64,000 nt of DNA from Patiria miniata (Eukaryota; Echinodermata; Asteroidea; Valvatida; Asterinidae): positions 24,925,162 through 24,989,161 of the forward strand of contig NW_024037072.1 of assembly GCF_015706575.1 (NCBI RefSeq). The letters run 5' to 3'. Shown here piece after piece: positions 50,201 to 58,219 of this stretch. How positions within the stretch are numbered: the stretch's first letter is position 1; each line of letters starts with the position of its first letter. Made by a program: the position numbers and the translations under genes. The notes beneath the pieces are model-generated. The model did not search any database. It saw only the letters and a list, made by a program, of their open reading frames with translations, and had not been told where the DNA came from.

Positions 50201-52946
50201 AAAAAAAAAAAAAGCCGCGTCGCCACACCACTTTTTGGGCAAGCTCCATACCAGAAACTGGAGACTTTTTTTTTGGCCTTAGAAGACAAACGAAGGACGC
50301 TCACAGGGGGAACGGAATGATAGAAACGCGTTAAAGGGAATGAAACGAACTCCAGTGATGTGCACTGAATGAGACACAATAGCATGAATCTGGCAAAGGG
50401 ACAGAGACAATGAGCATACAGGATGGAATAATACTTTATTTATTCTGATTAATTGGTAAAAACACCTGTCTCCCAAAAATACAACTATCCAATTAAAAGT
50501 AGTATACCAAATTTGATTAAAAACCGTCCAACAGAGTAAAAATACATTAACAACAATAATTCCCTTAATTACAATTATTCCCTGAATAATATGAAAAATC
50601 TGTGCGACAATTACATGTAGTCGTGTATATTACAATTATTTTGAGTTGCATTATAACAGTGTGTTAATTATCTCAAATTTCTGAAAGATTAACGAAATAC
50701 AAAGTCAATAGCAAGACTGAGCAGGAAAATATATACTAGAAAAACTGCATAGTTATATTTCTACAGAAATTCTATTGATAGAGGATAGTCGTTGTGTTTT
50801 CCAAGCTTTTAATAGCATTTTTGAATACAACCGTTGAATGTCAATGAATCGAAAAATAAAAGTTTTGAATTTATGGGACGGAGCAGCGTTTTGTGCATTT
50901 TCACTTTGACGTAGGCCATGATGACATTTCATGCCAGATTGACATTCCTTAAACTTGAGCACCCTTCGTATTTCTTAGACCTCATGGGTAGACTTGATGA
51001 GTATAGCGGCCGTCTTATAGGGCATCATTTTGTTATTTTAATTCAGTAACAAGGAGTGCTTAAAAGGTTTATTTCTGGTATGTCACAGCAAGACAAATGT
51101 ATTGCCTTGATGACTGCTACCTATAAGGTCCACATAAGCCTTTTTTGAAATATTGTGGGCAAAAGAGAGCGCCTTTTTCAGTGGGTGACCTCTCTTGTAT
51201 ATTCACCCCGCAAATGTATTATATTATGTTATTCATTTTTTTAAAACTATTTCATTGAAAATAAAACATGACAGAAAATAATTCTGGTATGCGCGCGGGT
51301 CGCCGTTGCCATGCGCGTCGGCAAAATGAAAAAAGGTTTTTTTTTTCAATGAAAGATGATGTCTCAAAACCGCCAAACTCACTGGTTTGACTGGAATCAT
51401 GCTGCTGCACAATTTTAACGTGTTTTTGGATTGGGTTATGGTCGAGAATAAGCTTTATGTGGCCTCTCTGGACTCCCATATATTTGCACTATAAGTTTAG
51501 TCGGGCACCATTTGCAGTCATCAGCCGACATTTGAAGCAAAAAAATCAGGTAAAAAAAAATTAAAAAGCCGCGTCGCCGCACCACTTTTTGGGCAAGCTC
51601 CATACCAGAAACCGGAGACTTTTTTTTTTTGGCCTTAAGCTTCCTTTTAGTACAAGAATCATTCAAATCACTCATGTACTTTTCAACACAAAGACCAGTT
51701 TAAAGTTCTGTCAACAGAACGATAGGCCCCTAATTTTGTTGATTTGCATATTTCAGGTTAATCCAGTCAGTAAGCAGTTTGCAGCAGTTTTATTCATTTT
51801 CATCCTTCGAAATCGGCCAGCTTTTTAAGACAAATCACGATGAGTGTCGGTCATTTTCAAGCATTCTCAATTGCACATGGCTGTCATTTTGTGACAGATT
51901 AGGGGAAATCAATGCCTGGTGCTTGTTTCCCTCCAACCTATGATCTGTCCTGTTTCAAGAGAAACGTTAATTCCTACCTTCATCTTTCTATCACAGTGGT
52001 GCGGCATGGCCACAATACGCTAAAGTATTGTGAAAATTGTGATAAAAGCATGAAACTTCGCATGTTGGTTCTTCATGCCATGACAACAGTTTTCAGATAT
52101 GGAGGCATTTCATATTTTTTTTCGCATTTGGTCGTAATTTACATTGTATGAAGACTATACAAAGACTTAGGGCATAGGAAAGTGATATTGTCAAGAACAA
52201 TAAGTATAGAGTATTCAAAGGTCATTGACCCCTCAAAGGTCACCAGGGGTCAGATATGAAATGCCTCCATATCTGAAAACTTTTGTCATGGCATGAAGAA
52301 CCAACATGCAAAGTTTCATGCTTTTATCACAAAATGCACAATTCTGTCCCTATGCTGCACCACTATCAGTACCTTTACTCTTCTTTTAATTTTTCTAACT
52401 AGCCCTGTATCTGGAGCGGCTTGTTCGTGGCGAATATGCTTGTTTTAATTCAGCCGTGCAACAAGACCTCGATTTTGAAAATACAGTTTCGAGATGATGA
52501 AGTTTAGATTGATGAAATGCTCAAAATCGTGTTTCTTTCAGACGCAGTGACTGCTTCGGAGATGGACATACAAGAACTAATTGAGTTCGATCAAAAAATG
52601 GCCAAATATGAATACGAGCTACAGGAATGGAAGAATAAAGTGGTAAGCACCGGCCTATATTCCCAGCCAGATATGCAAATGTTTTTCTTGACATGACCAC
52701 TACACGCATATTTCTTTTTCTAATCATATCAGCCATGGCAGAAACAACGTCTTTGCTTAATGGTTGGTTGTTAAACTTGCTATTTAAAGACAAAACTGAC
52801 AAAAAATCCCTATACCCAATAATTGTGTAATCATGTTCCCAAGTCGGTGATTGTTTATTTTTCTGTACATTTTGCAGGCACAGTCTTGTGAGTTGAGGAA
52901 TCTTCAAGTCTGCTCTACTGCCAGTGATAATTGTTTGACAACTTGA
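26227..52946 (+). CDS. Secreted semaphorin, 17 coding exons
   Basis: Exons: 26227-26374, 27790-27938, 28262-28318, 28864-28971, 29618-29714, 33165-33338, 35035-35159, 36058-36175, 37101-37161, 39304-39451, 40041-40284, 45730-45824, 47570-47754, 48581-48630, 49422-49739, 52542-52642, 52878-52946. All have GT-AG borders and every junction keeps frame, giving 748 aa. Residues 1-30 are a signal peptide. The Sema propeller (about 60-535) shows FYRTLTLHNGTLFVGG, LLECGTNALMPYC, PQFVGDPIEYGNRIFFFFRE, YSRVSMVCKDELGG, VKARLVCS, SAVCAYRLDEI, STDVLFIGTENGTVLKAY and VFVGTDIGVFKVP. PSI (539 to about 583) has C..Y..C..CLDARDPYC.W. After it come ~105 Cys-containing residues without a clear Ig pattern, an acidic helix and a short Cys-rich tail; there is no membrane span. 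Role by family: a plexin-binding guidance ligand. The start could instead be Met7. Intron 12 has a weak donor (GTTGGT). Confidence 0.92.
27229..27735 (+). repeat. Tandem repeat, 3 units of ~168 bp
   Basis: 'gtcgacttctatggctatt' or 'gccgacttctatggctatt' recurs at about 27252, 27424 and 27590, each followed by 'gcagtgcatgtgccgctgctg', a run of CTG/TTG triplets and 'ttttcattgttttgt'. Located in semaphorin intron 1. Unit-to-unit differences are mostly in the triplet tracts. Confidence 0.85.
29345..29495. mobile_element. hAT MITE fragment
   Basis: Begins CAGTGGCGTAGCAAGG and shares 'ctccggacacttggcctccg' with the complete element at 23091-23393. The right terminus is missing. Located in semaphorin intron 4. 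Confidence 0.65.
30835..31231. repeat. Inverted repeat built on AGTACT motifs
   Basis: 'gtcgagtactttccgagta' near 30836 is the reverse complement of 'tactcggaaagtactcgac' near 31210. A third, direct copy of 'aagtactttccgagtact' lies near 31016. Probably a foldback element in semaphorin intron 5; no target duplication recognised. Confidence 0.6.
32192..32940 (-). mobile_element. 5'-truncated CR1/L2-type LINE (reverse transcriptase tail)
   Basis: On the minus strand, 32708-32319 encodes 129 residues including LLTPYNPSRRLRSSDASLLV, then HLWNKLPLAIRNISSLSEFK and LKTYLF. This is the conserved C-terminal tail of CR1/L2-like non-LTR reverse transcriptases. After the stop come a short GC-rich 3' region and an (ATT)n tail (32192-32222 on the plus strand), as expected for L2/CR1 3' ends. 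Upstream of about 32710 the frame is broken and homology fades, so the copy is 5'-truncated and dead. Located in semaphorin intron 5, antisense to the gene. Confidence 0.85.
34036..34640. mobile_element. Two adjacent foldback elements with TGACCCGGAAAA modules
   Basis: The second element (about 34345-34640) has ~55-bp inverted ends ('cactctagaaaaagtccctgg' ... 'gggttgtatttggc' against 'ggccaaatacaaacc' ... 'gacttttgagagtgtg'). The first (about 34036-34232) carries the same right end ('aggtcaaataaaacccgg', 'gggagtttttagagtg') and a shorter left end. Between the ends are repeated ~30-bp modules of 'cacttttc(c/a)gggtcaaa' in both orientations. Semaphorin intron 6. Confidence 0.65.
36472..36984. 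mobile_element. Mariner-type foldback MITE, copy 2
   Basis: A 513-bp element with ends CAGGGTGAGTTAAAAAA and TTGACTCACCTTG, and TA on each side (36470-36471, 36985-36986). Arms are inverted copies with 'ggatcacaaaaaaag' and 'cttttttgtgatccgtgg' near the centre. Same family as 20420-20930. Semaphorin intron 8. Confidence 0.85.
37228..37643 (-). mobile_element. tRNA-derived SINE
   Basis: Read on the minus strand, it starts with a tRNA-like head. The A-box-like 'tggtccaatggtta' (plus 37618-37632) and a perfect B box GGTTCGAATCC (plus 37578-37588) have normal spacing. The body includes 'ggatgggacgtaaagccg', a motif shared by many metazoan SINE bodies. The 3' tail 'gcgctatataagactccgg' followed by AT-rich sequence resembles L2-type LINE 3' ends, suggesting mobilisation by such a LINE. 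Semaphorin intron 9. Confidence 0.82.
37679..39033. mobile_element. 1.36-kb TIR element with a nested MITE
   Basis: The left end from 37679 (caagagccaggggtcattta ... gttacctggcggtggacttg ... ataagtgacgtcac) is the reverse complement of the right end up to 39033 (gtgacgtcacttat ... caagtccaccgccaggtaac ... cccctggctcttg), about 150 bp per arm. A truncated family 1 MITE lies inside. There is no transposase ORF. No clear target duplication. Confidence 0.8.
37833..38123. mobile_element. PIF/Harbinger-like MITE, family 1, copy c (truncated)
   Basis: Inverted orientation relative to copy a. It retains 'cttcaaatgtcggctga' through 'ataccagaaaccggagac', a T run and GGCC, followed by TTA. About 80 bp of the other end is missing, so it is a truncated insertion inside the 37679-39033 element. 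Confidence 0.8.
41074..41081 (+). promoter_or_regulatory. TATA box candidate, block A
   Basis: TATAAAAG, conserved with 54840-54847 and embedded in a long well-conserved segment 1.3 kb upstream of the coding start. It would imply an untranslated first exon or a distant start site; this is inferred. Confidence 0.4.
41676..41921. mobile_element. Probable solo LTR
   Basis: Begins TGTAACGG and ends CCCGCTAC(A), the TG...CA inverted ends typical of LTRs. It is flanked by AAGTG on both sides (41671-41675 and 41922-41926) and contains CTATAAATAG near 41840. Block B at 56349 retains the uninterrupted site, reading straight from 'cataagtg' to 'taccac'. No internal retroelement region is present. Confidence 0.65.
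41927..42336 (-). mobile_element. Second insertion beside the solo LTR, probably a LINE/SINE end
   Basis: Absent from block B. On the minus strand it ends in 'caataaaccatcaataataa', a (TAA)n-like tail, so it is probably a 5'-truncated retroposon 3' end. GTGTA-like duplication borders it. I recognise no coding sequence. Confidence 0.4.
42390..43288 (+). pseudogene. Sulfotransferase-fold protein, frameshifted copy
   Basis: Starts MADGLRRACLWSMPRSVSTA and matches the intact gene at 56409-57305 closely. A single missing G near 43057 (tgtcctgcaagcc here, tgtcctggcaagcc there) shifts the frame after about residue 223. The original frame resumes downstream and reaches the same end, ...RIKPQNN and TAG at 43288. 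Read through, the shifted frame runs to 43529 with no homology. The P-loop-like SMPRSVSTAMVK and the IRHPIRVFLSYK motif are intact before the break. It could be a young pseudogene, or a sequencing error; the C-terminal helix region would be lost if real. It lies within semaphorin intron 11 on the same strand. Confidence 0.82.
43553..43980. repeat. Cluster of GGCGTTATAACGCC-type palindromes
   Basis: Palindromic cores GTTATAAC or ATTATAAC with cgcc/ggcg shoulders occur at about 43554, 43633, 43653, 43677 and 43921, with looser ones between. The same cluster is found at about 55287-55700 and 57585-57990. The order and spacing are conserved, so it is a block-specific sequence rather than chance. 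Confidence 0.75.
45843..46580 (+). repeat. ~390-bp tandem duplication in semaphorin intron 12
   Basis: 'ttgagtgtttcttcttcttc' starts both units (about 45848 and 46238), followed by the same 'ggctcagaatgtccattagg', 'gccaaaacgcggaggggttt' and 'gggtgctgtaacaacggtat'. Both units end inside the left terminus of a family 3 MITE. The first unit keeps only its first ~45 bp. Confidence 0.88.
46526..46772. mobile_element. PIF/Harbinger-like MITE, family 3, copy b
   Basis: Homologous to 63590-63834: 'gttctgcttccggtttccct', 'ggcagcccctaccctaattt', 'tatgatcgtacac', 'ctaccctattttcgaatgcc', 'taatcggaagcagaacta'. The left end is AGCC instead of GGCC and the right GGCC is missing. Confidence 0.75.
46776..47395. 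repeat. Repeated 'ccctaacgtggcgcac' motifs, direct and inverted
   Basis: 'gttccctaacgtggcgcac' occurs at about 46779 and 46993, and in reverse as 'gtgcgccacgttagggg' at 47350, followed by 'gcgccacgttag'. This may mark one or two inverted-repeat elements in intron 12. Boundaries unresolved. Confidence 0.5.
47865..48105. mobile_element. Inverted-repeat element with gagtgaa..ttcactc palindromes
   Basis: 'ctagggactagacgttttaga' near 47930 pairs with 'ctaaaacgtctagtccct' near 48053. 'aaagagtgaaaattcact' near 47874 pairs with 'aatttcactcttt' near 48073. Non-coding, semaphorin intron 13. Confidence 0.6.
49930..50278. mobile_element. PIF/Harbinger-like MITE, family 1, copy d
   Basis: A 349-bp element with GGCC ends and TTA on both sides (49927-49929 and 50279-50281). 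Same orientation as copy a. Semaphorin intron 15. Confidence 0.88.
51282..51634. mobile_element. PIF/Harbinger-like MITE, family 1, copy e
   Basis: The right end is complete (ggagac, T run, GGCC, then TTA). The left end starts within the TIR at 'ttctggtatgcgcgcg', so the first ~25 bp are lost. It is directly followed (51638-51715) by a fragment of the mariner-type foldback MITE ('agcttccttttagtacaaga'). Confidence 0.8.
51995..52363. mobile_element. 369-bp TIR element in semaphorin intron 15
   Basis: Arms of ~115 bp: 'agtggtgcggcat', 'gtgataaaagcatgaaac', 'catgttggttcttcatgcca' and 'cagatatggaggcatttcat' pair with their reverse complements up to 'gctgcaccact'. TATCA occurs just outside both ends. 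Non-coding centre with 'aaaggtcaccaggggtcag'. Confidence 0.8.
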
Positions 52947-53645
52947 TGCTATGACGATCTGCCGTAAAGAAAACCCCTCCCCCCCCCCAAAAAAAAATGC
53001 TCGATCGTATGTCGGAAGCTGCGGGACCAACAAATTCGTGTTCATGCACGAGTCAGGTTTTTTTTTACCCTAGTGATCCCTTGACGACCTTTGACCCCAA
53101 TTTGGTCATGTGACATGTTGGGGCTGGGCTACTGATACTTTTGACAAAGTTTGGTTGAAATCGGTCAAAATATGTAGGAGCAATAGACAATGTCAGCGTT
53201 TGTTACTAACTAACTAACGGTGAGACACGATGATTTGTTGAACTGCTATACCAACAGCTAAAGCACAACAACAACAAACGTCGGTATATGTGTGTCTCAA
53301 AAAAAAATCAAAAACAAAATATAGCTGAATGCCACTGCCAGACGTAGAATATAAGTATGATTTGAAAAATACACCTTTCCATTTTAAAGTGAGACAGACG
53401 TTCAAATCTGTCAATGTTTGACCGAGTTATGCGTAATTTCCCAAGAGAGGTCAAATTGACCGTGGGACCAAGTTTTTAAATGCAGTGATTATCGATTTTA
53501 GCTGGATGTGCAAGTGTTGCAAACTTTCCATAAAGATATTTTAGGTACTTTTAATCGGCCACAATGGAGTACAGACTGTCTTCTTATTCCCATAATCAAA
53601 ATACAAAGAGATATTTCTAATATTCTTGATAAACTTTGTGATAGA
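52947..53645. other. Semaphorin 3' flank
   Basis: I see no canonical AATAAA close to the semaphorin stop. A C/A homopolymer lies at 52979-52996. The stretch 53070-53215 contains the 'acctttgaccccaa' and 'caaagtttggttgaaatcgg' type sequence common in dispersed repeats. No exon found. Confidence 0.5.
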
Positions 53646-54622
53646 TTCGGTTTAAAATATTATTTTGTAAATATATTTCGTCACAAAACAAAGGAAAGTT
53701 TTATTTAAAAACGCAAATACTTTGTAAATTAATATTTGCAGAACGAAATGAATAGCTTTGAGGAAAGGAAAAAACTGTAATAGTTTTCGATTCAAACACC
53801 CGGACAATATGGACGATATTTCTTGAACTCAGGACGAGTAGGGGTACAATACGTGTAACAGAATTCCACTCGAAGAAATTGAAAGCTTCAGCAGTTTAGC
53901 GGGAGTTATAAGGCTAATCGTGTACGTAAACCTCTATGTCTAGTGTAAACATCCAGATAACTGATGTGAATAGTTTTAGTAATGATATTTATTAGCAGAT
54001 ACGATTTTACTACGATAGGTTTATTTGAGTTGAAGTTTGAAAGAGATTTTTAAGAACCTGATGTCATAACCAGAAAAGGCAGGCGGCATCATCACAGATT
54101 TTAAGTTCTCGTTACTTTCAGTGTCTGATTGGCAAACTTCAAGCGGCATGCAGTACAATGTATTATGGTTTCCATGTAGATGCTTACAACTTGGCAATAA
54201 AAACTTTATTTTTCTATGTAATTTTGTATCGAACTGTTTCTTTCTTCCTCTTGATTTCTTTACTTTATGCGGTTTGATTGTCTTCTTTCTTAATGACACA
54301 TTTGGGAAACGGGAATTCAAACAAAAGCGGCGGAGTGTTTCAAAGTAACTTGCACTGTAAGGACCAGTGTGGAAGGAGATTGTCCCCCAGGATATTTGTC
54401 CCCTGGACAAGTTCTCCTGGTTGTGCAAGGATATTGTGTCCCCCGGACAGTTTCTCCTACAGGAAACATTGTTCCCCTCTAGAATATTCTGTCCCCTACC
54501 TGTATGGAGAATTTATCCCCAGGATATTCTGTCCCCGTGCAGGAAACGTTAAATTTAAAGTCTGAAACCCATTTCTTTTGTCATGTATAATATCGACTTC
54601 AACCTCCAACATAAATGAATAC
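53646..54622 (+). repeat. ~1-kb direct repeat X, left copy
   Basis: Near-identical to 58220-59235. Both begin 'tcggtttaaaatattatttt' and end 'ataaatgaatac'. Near its 3' end (54380-54540) is a degenerate minisatellite of 'ggata(t)..tgtcccc' and 'ggacagtttctcct' units. The two copies exactly flank the sulfotransferase block. Ends lack TG...CA, so it does not look like an LTR. Confidence 0.85.
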
Positions 54623-54839
54623 TGAAATAGTCCTTGACGAATTTAAACATTCTTTATTTCACTTTTATCTCGGTGTTCACTTTTGACAATGAATTTCAAT
54701 AATGAATACCCAATACGTATAGTTACGTGTATAGGCTGCGGTATAGTTGATACATTAAAGCACGGACTGACACGTGTCACATGTTATGAATTCAGACCCC
54801 ATACACATTTTTTAAAGAGCAGACGCTTACGCAACAGAA

Positions 54840-54847
54840 TATAAAAG
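54840..54847 (+). promoter_or_regulatory. TATA box candidate, block B
   Basis: TATAAAAG, conserved with 41074-41081 and within the best-conserved upstream segment of the block. In this copy a 770-bp insertion now separates it from the gene. Confidence 0.4.
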
Positions 54848-55071
54848 GCACATCGGACAAGCATCACGCAAGAGTGAATACTGCTTGATATTTGTAAATA
54901 TTCCATTGCAAAACAGTCATGCAAACTTCGAATTCGCTCGAGAAAAAAATACTTGCTTTTAAACAAAACCAATTTAGTCATTTACCATTCAATATCTTAG
55001 TTTGGTCACCCTCTTTAATCACCGGGTCGAGAATATTCGTCATTACAGATCAAATTCGTCTAAGCTGTTGC

Positions 55072-55841
55072 ACTAACTCTGCTTCTGCTTCTGCTTCGGT
55101 ACTGCCTTATAAAACACCCTGTGGAGGAATAAGCACGCAGGCGTAGTGCGCTCACTTTATCGTATAGGCCTAACTAGAAATATTTCATTTTTATACCTTG
55201 GCCTTCATGATTTTCTATCGGCAAAAAAAGACAAGGCAAGGCTGTCAAAGCTACGGTGACTGATCTATGAACACATGGTTTACATTAGGGCGTTATAACG
55301 ACGTAATATCATGGTGCCCTATATGAAAGGTGTCCTAATTTTACGGCGGTAAAACACCGTATTACCGCATTATAACGCCTTATACAGCGTTATAACGCCC
55401 TGAATTTATGACGTTATAACGTCCTATTATGGTGTTATTACGCCTTGTTACAAATTTCTGGGGGGCCGAAAAGAAAGGTGGGGTCAAAAAACAATTCCGC
55501 TCCAAATTTTATATGAAAAGAAAGTCAGTGGAGGGGCTGCGAATGTATTGATTTTGTTGAATTTTGTGGGTAGTTTATGCAATGGCCAAAAAAATGTTCA
55601 TTTTGGCCCCCGTTGGGCCCCCTCTGGATCCGCCAATTTATATTAAAGCCGTAATTAATAGGGCGTTATAACCCCGTAAATATTTAGGCCGTTAACGGCG
55701 ACGCGGTGTATTTGTAGGCAAGGCAGGCTGGCGCCTGTGTGACCGTTTTCTGGTGTACAATTAATTATGCTTGCATGGGATACCTGCGATCGCGAGCAAG
55801 CAGACCCGTTTTGTTTAATCTCAACTTTTTACACTTGTTTT
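55072..55841 (+). repeat. Copy of the gene's 3' flank inserted in its 5' flank
   Basis: Nearly identical to 57370-58134, including 'actaactctgcttctgcttc', the GTTATAAC palindromes and the end 'ttacacttgttttt'. Block A has no such insertion ('aagctgttgccgattggcag'). Confidence 0.9.
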
Positions 55842-56408
55842 TGGCAGCATTCAGAGATCGAATACTCGTCTTATATTAATCAATCAGACGAATTTGATTT
55901 CTAAACAACAAGCTTTGGCGTAGACGAGACGAAATCCAATACTTCGGGACAAAATCGTGTGCTCATTGTTTGAATTTGCTTGAACTGAATTTGAAATTGT
56001 CTGGCAAAAGGCGAAATTAAATATTGGAAGTGCACTAAAATTATTGATGTTGCTTGACGAATTTGAATATTATATAGAATCGGTGAATTCGAATGATAAA
56101 CGTTTGAAAATAGCCGAGAAAACCTACATTTCGAGGGAACGAAATATATTTTGAGGGAAAGAAATATATTTTGAGGGAACGAAATTTTGAGGGAAAGAAA
56201 AATCATCATGCTTGTCCCTTTAGGGGCTCCGTAGAGACAACCGTTCTTAAAAATGCTTTACGGGTTGACTAAATAACAACAATGTGTGTTCATAATCATA
56301 TACTGGCCCGTTCACAAACTGACCCGTTGACATACGAGTAAATTATCATAAGTGTACCACTGGAGTTGTGATACTGGCCCTACCAATAATATTGATAAAA
56401 AAACCAAG

Positions 56409-57305
56409 ATGGCGGATGGGCTCCGTCGTGCGTGTCTTTGGAGCATGCCTCGTTCCGTATCCACAGCCATGGTCAAGTGTCTGAGTTATGTGGACGGAAT
56501 CCAGGTTGTTAATCAGCTGTATGCTGTTGGGCACTACATGGGTGTCACTGGAGAACTTCCCGAACCAGATCCGAACAACTCGACAGTGTGTCAAATCCTG
56601 GACACTATAAGGAGATTTGATGTTGAAAAGGACAAGGCATCGGGGATAGATTACACCATGTTGTCTTATCAGTGGATCCGGGATGAGGTCTTGGAAGCCT
56701 CTTACCCCGACAAGAAGCTCCTTCTGTGTCGAGATCAAGCCCAGTACCTGAACGGCAGATACGACATGTTACCTCGGGGATTCAAGCACAGCTTCTTAAT
56801 CCGTCATCCCATCAGAGTCTTCCGATCTTACAAAACTTTTCTCGCCAATATGTGGGGGTGTGAGATTCCTGACATGCGGGCCCTGCCTCCCATAGCGTTT
56901 CCATCTGGGTGCGGTTTCAAGGAACTCTACGATTTGGCCGAGTACGTCCGGGAGAATATCGACCCCTCACCGGTCATACTGGACGCCGATGATCTGCTGC
57001 AGGACCCGGCGGGGATCTTGTCGACCTATTGCTCCAGGATGGGAATACCGTACTCCGACAATCTGCTGTCCTGGCAAGCCGACGGTGATGACATCACCAA
57101 AACCTGGATCATGGGAAATATTGTCCAAGCATCGAACAGGAGGAATGGCTTCTACAAGCGAGCATTTGAGAGCGTGGGATTCGAGGAACCTTCCCTGCTA
57201 CCTGATCTGGCGAGCCTGCCGGATGACGTGCAAGCGTGTGTTGAGTACAGCATGGATTACTACGAAAGACTGCATCGTGAAAGAATCAAGCCTCAAAATA
57301 ATTAG
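56409..57305 (+). CDS. Sulfotransferase-fold (PAPS-type P-loop) protein, intact
   Basis: A single-exon reading frame of 298 aa starting at ATG in a good context (aagATGgcg). An in-frame upstream ATG at 56352 would add 19 unlikely residues, and the aligned region in block A is interrupted by insertions. The start is followed by LWSMPRSVSTAMVKCL, which resembles the 5'-phosphosulfate-binding loop of sulfotransferases. At residues 132-142 RHPIRVFRSYK resembles the 3'-phosphate-binding motif (R...S). No signal peptide or membrane segment is visible, so it is probably cytosolic. Related invertebrate and plant proteins are often labelled 'branched-chain aminotransferase-like', but I see no aminotransferase features here. 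Substrate unknown. Intronless within the coding region; a TATA-like site 1.5 kb upstream suggests an untranslated first exon. Confidence 0.82.
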   Translation: MADGLRRACLWSMPRSVSTAMVKCLSYVDGIQVVNQLYAVGHYMGVTGELPEPDPNNSTVCQILDTIRRFDVEKDKASGIDYTMLSYQWIRDEVLEASYPDKKLLLCRDQAQYLNGRYDMLPRGFKHSFLIRHPIRVFRSYKTFLANMWGCEIPDMRALPPIAFPSGCGFKELYDLAEYVRENIDPSPVILDADDLLQDPAGILSTYCSRMGIPYSDNLLSWQADGDDITKTWIMGNIVQASNRRNGFYKRAFESVGFEEPSLLPDLASLPDDVQACVEYSMDYYERLHRERIKPQNN

Positions 57306-57369
57306 TATTCAGACCTCTGGGTCATTATATTTAATAGCAGTTGATCAAAAATATATTTACTGTCTTAAC

Positions 57370-58134
57370 ACTAACTCTGCTTCTGCTTCTGCTTCGGTAC
57401 TGCCTTATAAAACACCCTGTGGAGGAATAAGCACGCAGGCGTAGTGCGCTCACTTTATCGTATAGGCCTAACTAGAAATATTTCATTTTTATACCTTGGC
57501 CTTCATGATTTTCTATCGGCAAAAAAAGACAAGGCAAGGCTGTCAAAGCTACGGTGACTGATCTATGAACACATGGTTTACATTAGGGCGTTATAACGAC
57601 GTAATATCATGGTGCCCTATATGAAAGGTGTCCTAATTTTACGGCGGTAAAACACCGTATTACCGCATTATAACGCCTTATACAGCGTTATAACGCCCTG
57701 AATTTATGACGTTATAACGTCCTATTATGGTGTTATTACGCCTTGTTACAAATTTCTGGGGGGCCGAAAAGAAAGGTGGGGTCAAAAAACAATTCCGCTC
57801 CAAATTTTATATGAAAAGAAAGTCAGTGGAGGGGCTGCGAATGTATTGATTTTGTTGAATTTTGTGGGTAGTTTATGCAATGGCCAAAAAAATGTTCATT
57901 TTGGCCCCCGTTGGGCCCCCTCTGGATCCGCCAATTTTAGCCGTAATTAAAAGGGCGTTATAACCCCGTAAATATTTAGGCCGTTAACGGCGACGCGGTG
58001 TATTTGTAGGCAAGGCAGGCTGGCGCCTGTGTGACCGTTTTCTGGTGTACAATTAATTATGCTTGCATGGGATACCTGCGATCGCGAGCAAGCAGACCCG
58101 TTTTGTTTAATCTCAACTTTTTACACTTGTTTTT
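57370..58134 (+). repeat. 3' flank of the sulfotransferase-like gene (source of the 55072 copy)
   Basis: Starts 'actaactctgcttctgc' 65 bp after the stop codon and ends 'acacttgttttt'. Contains the GTTATAAC cluster. Block A has the first ~600 bp in diverged form and lacks the last ~170 bp. Confidence 0.85.
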
Positions 58135-58219
58135 CAGCCACATTTTCTTTTTGTCCCTCGATCTAACATTAATTGCTTAATCAAATACCACATTTTCCCG
58201 GCTGAACTTCAAAACCAGC

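Larger units (their letters stand above)
26375..52877 (+). other. Semaphorin introns as transposon hosts
   Basis: The 16 introns make up over 90% of the gene. Intron 1 holds a triplet-rich tandem repeat. Intron 5 (29715-33164) holds inverted-repeat DNA and a LINE end. Intron 6 holds foldback modules, and intron 8 a mariner-type MITE. Intron 9 (37162-39303) holds a SINE and a nested TIR element. Intron 11 (40285-45729) holds a duplicated gene block. Intron 12 holds a 390-bp tandem duplication plus a MITE, and intron 13 an inverted-repeat element. Intron 15 (49740-52541) holds two family 1 MITEs and another TIR element. The rest (for example 26740-27120, 35280-35840, 44040-45700, 50280-51270) shows nothing I can name. 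Confidence 0.7.

Noticed and set aside
56352..56408. Upstream start MYHWSCDTG for the intact sulfotransferase-like gene
   Set aside because: Block A has diverged and interrupted sequence here. MADGLRR has a good start context and is the conserved start.
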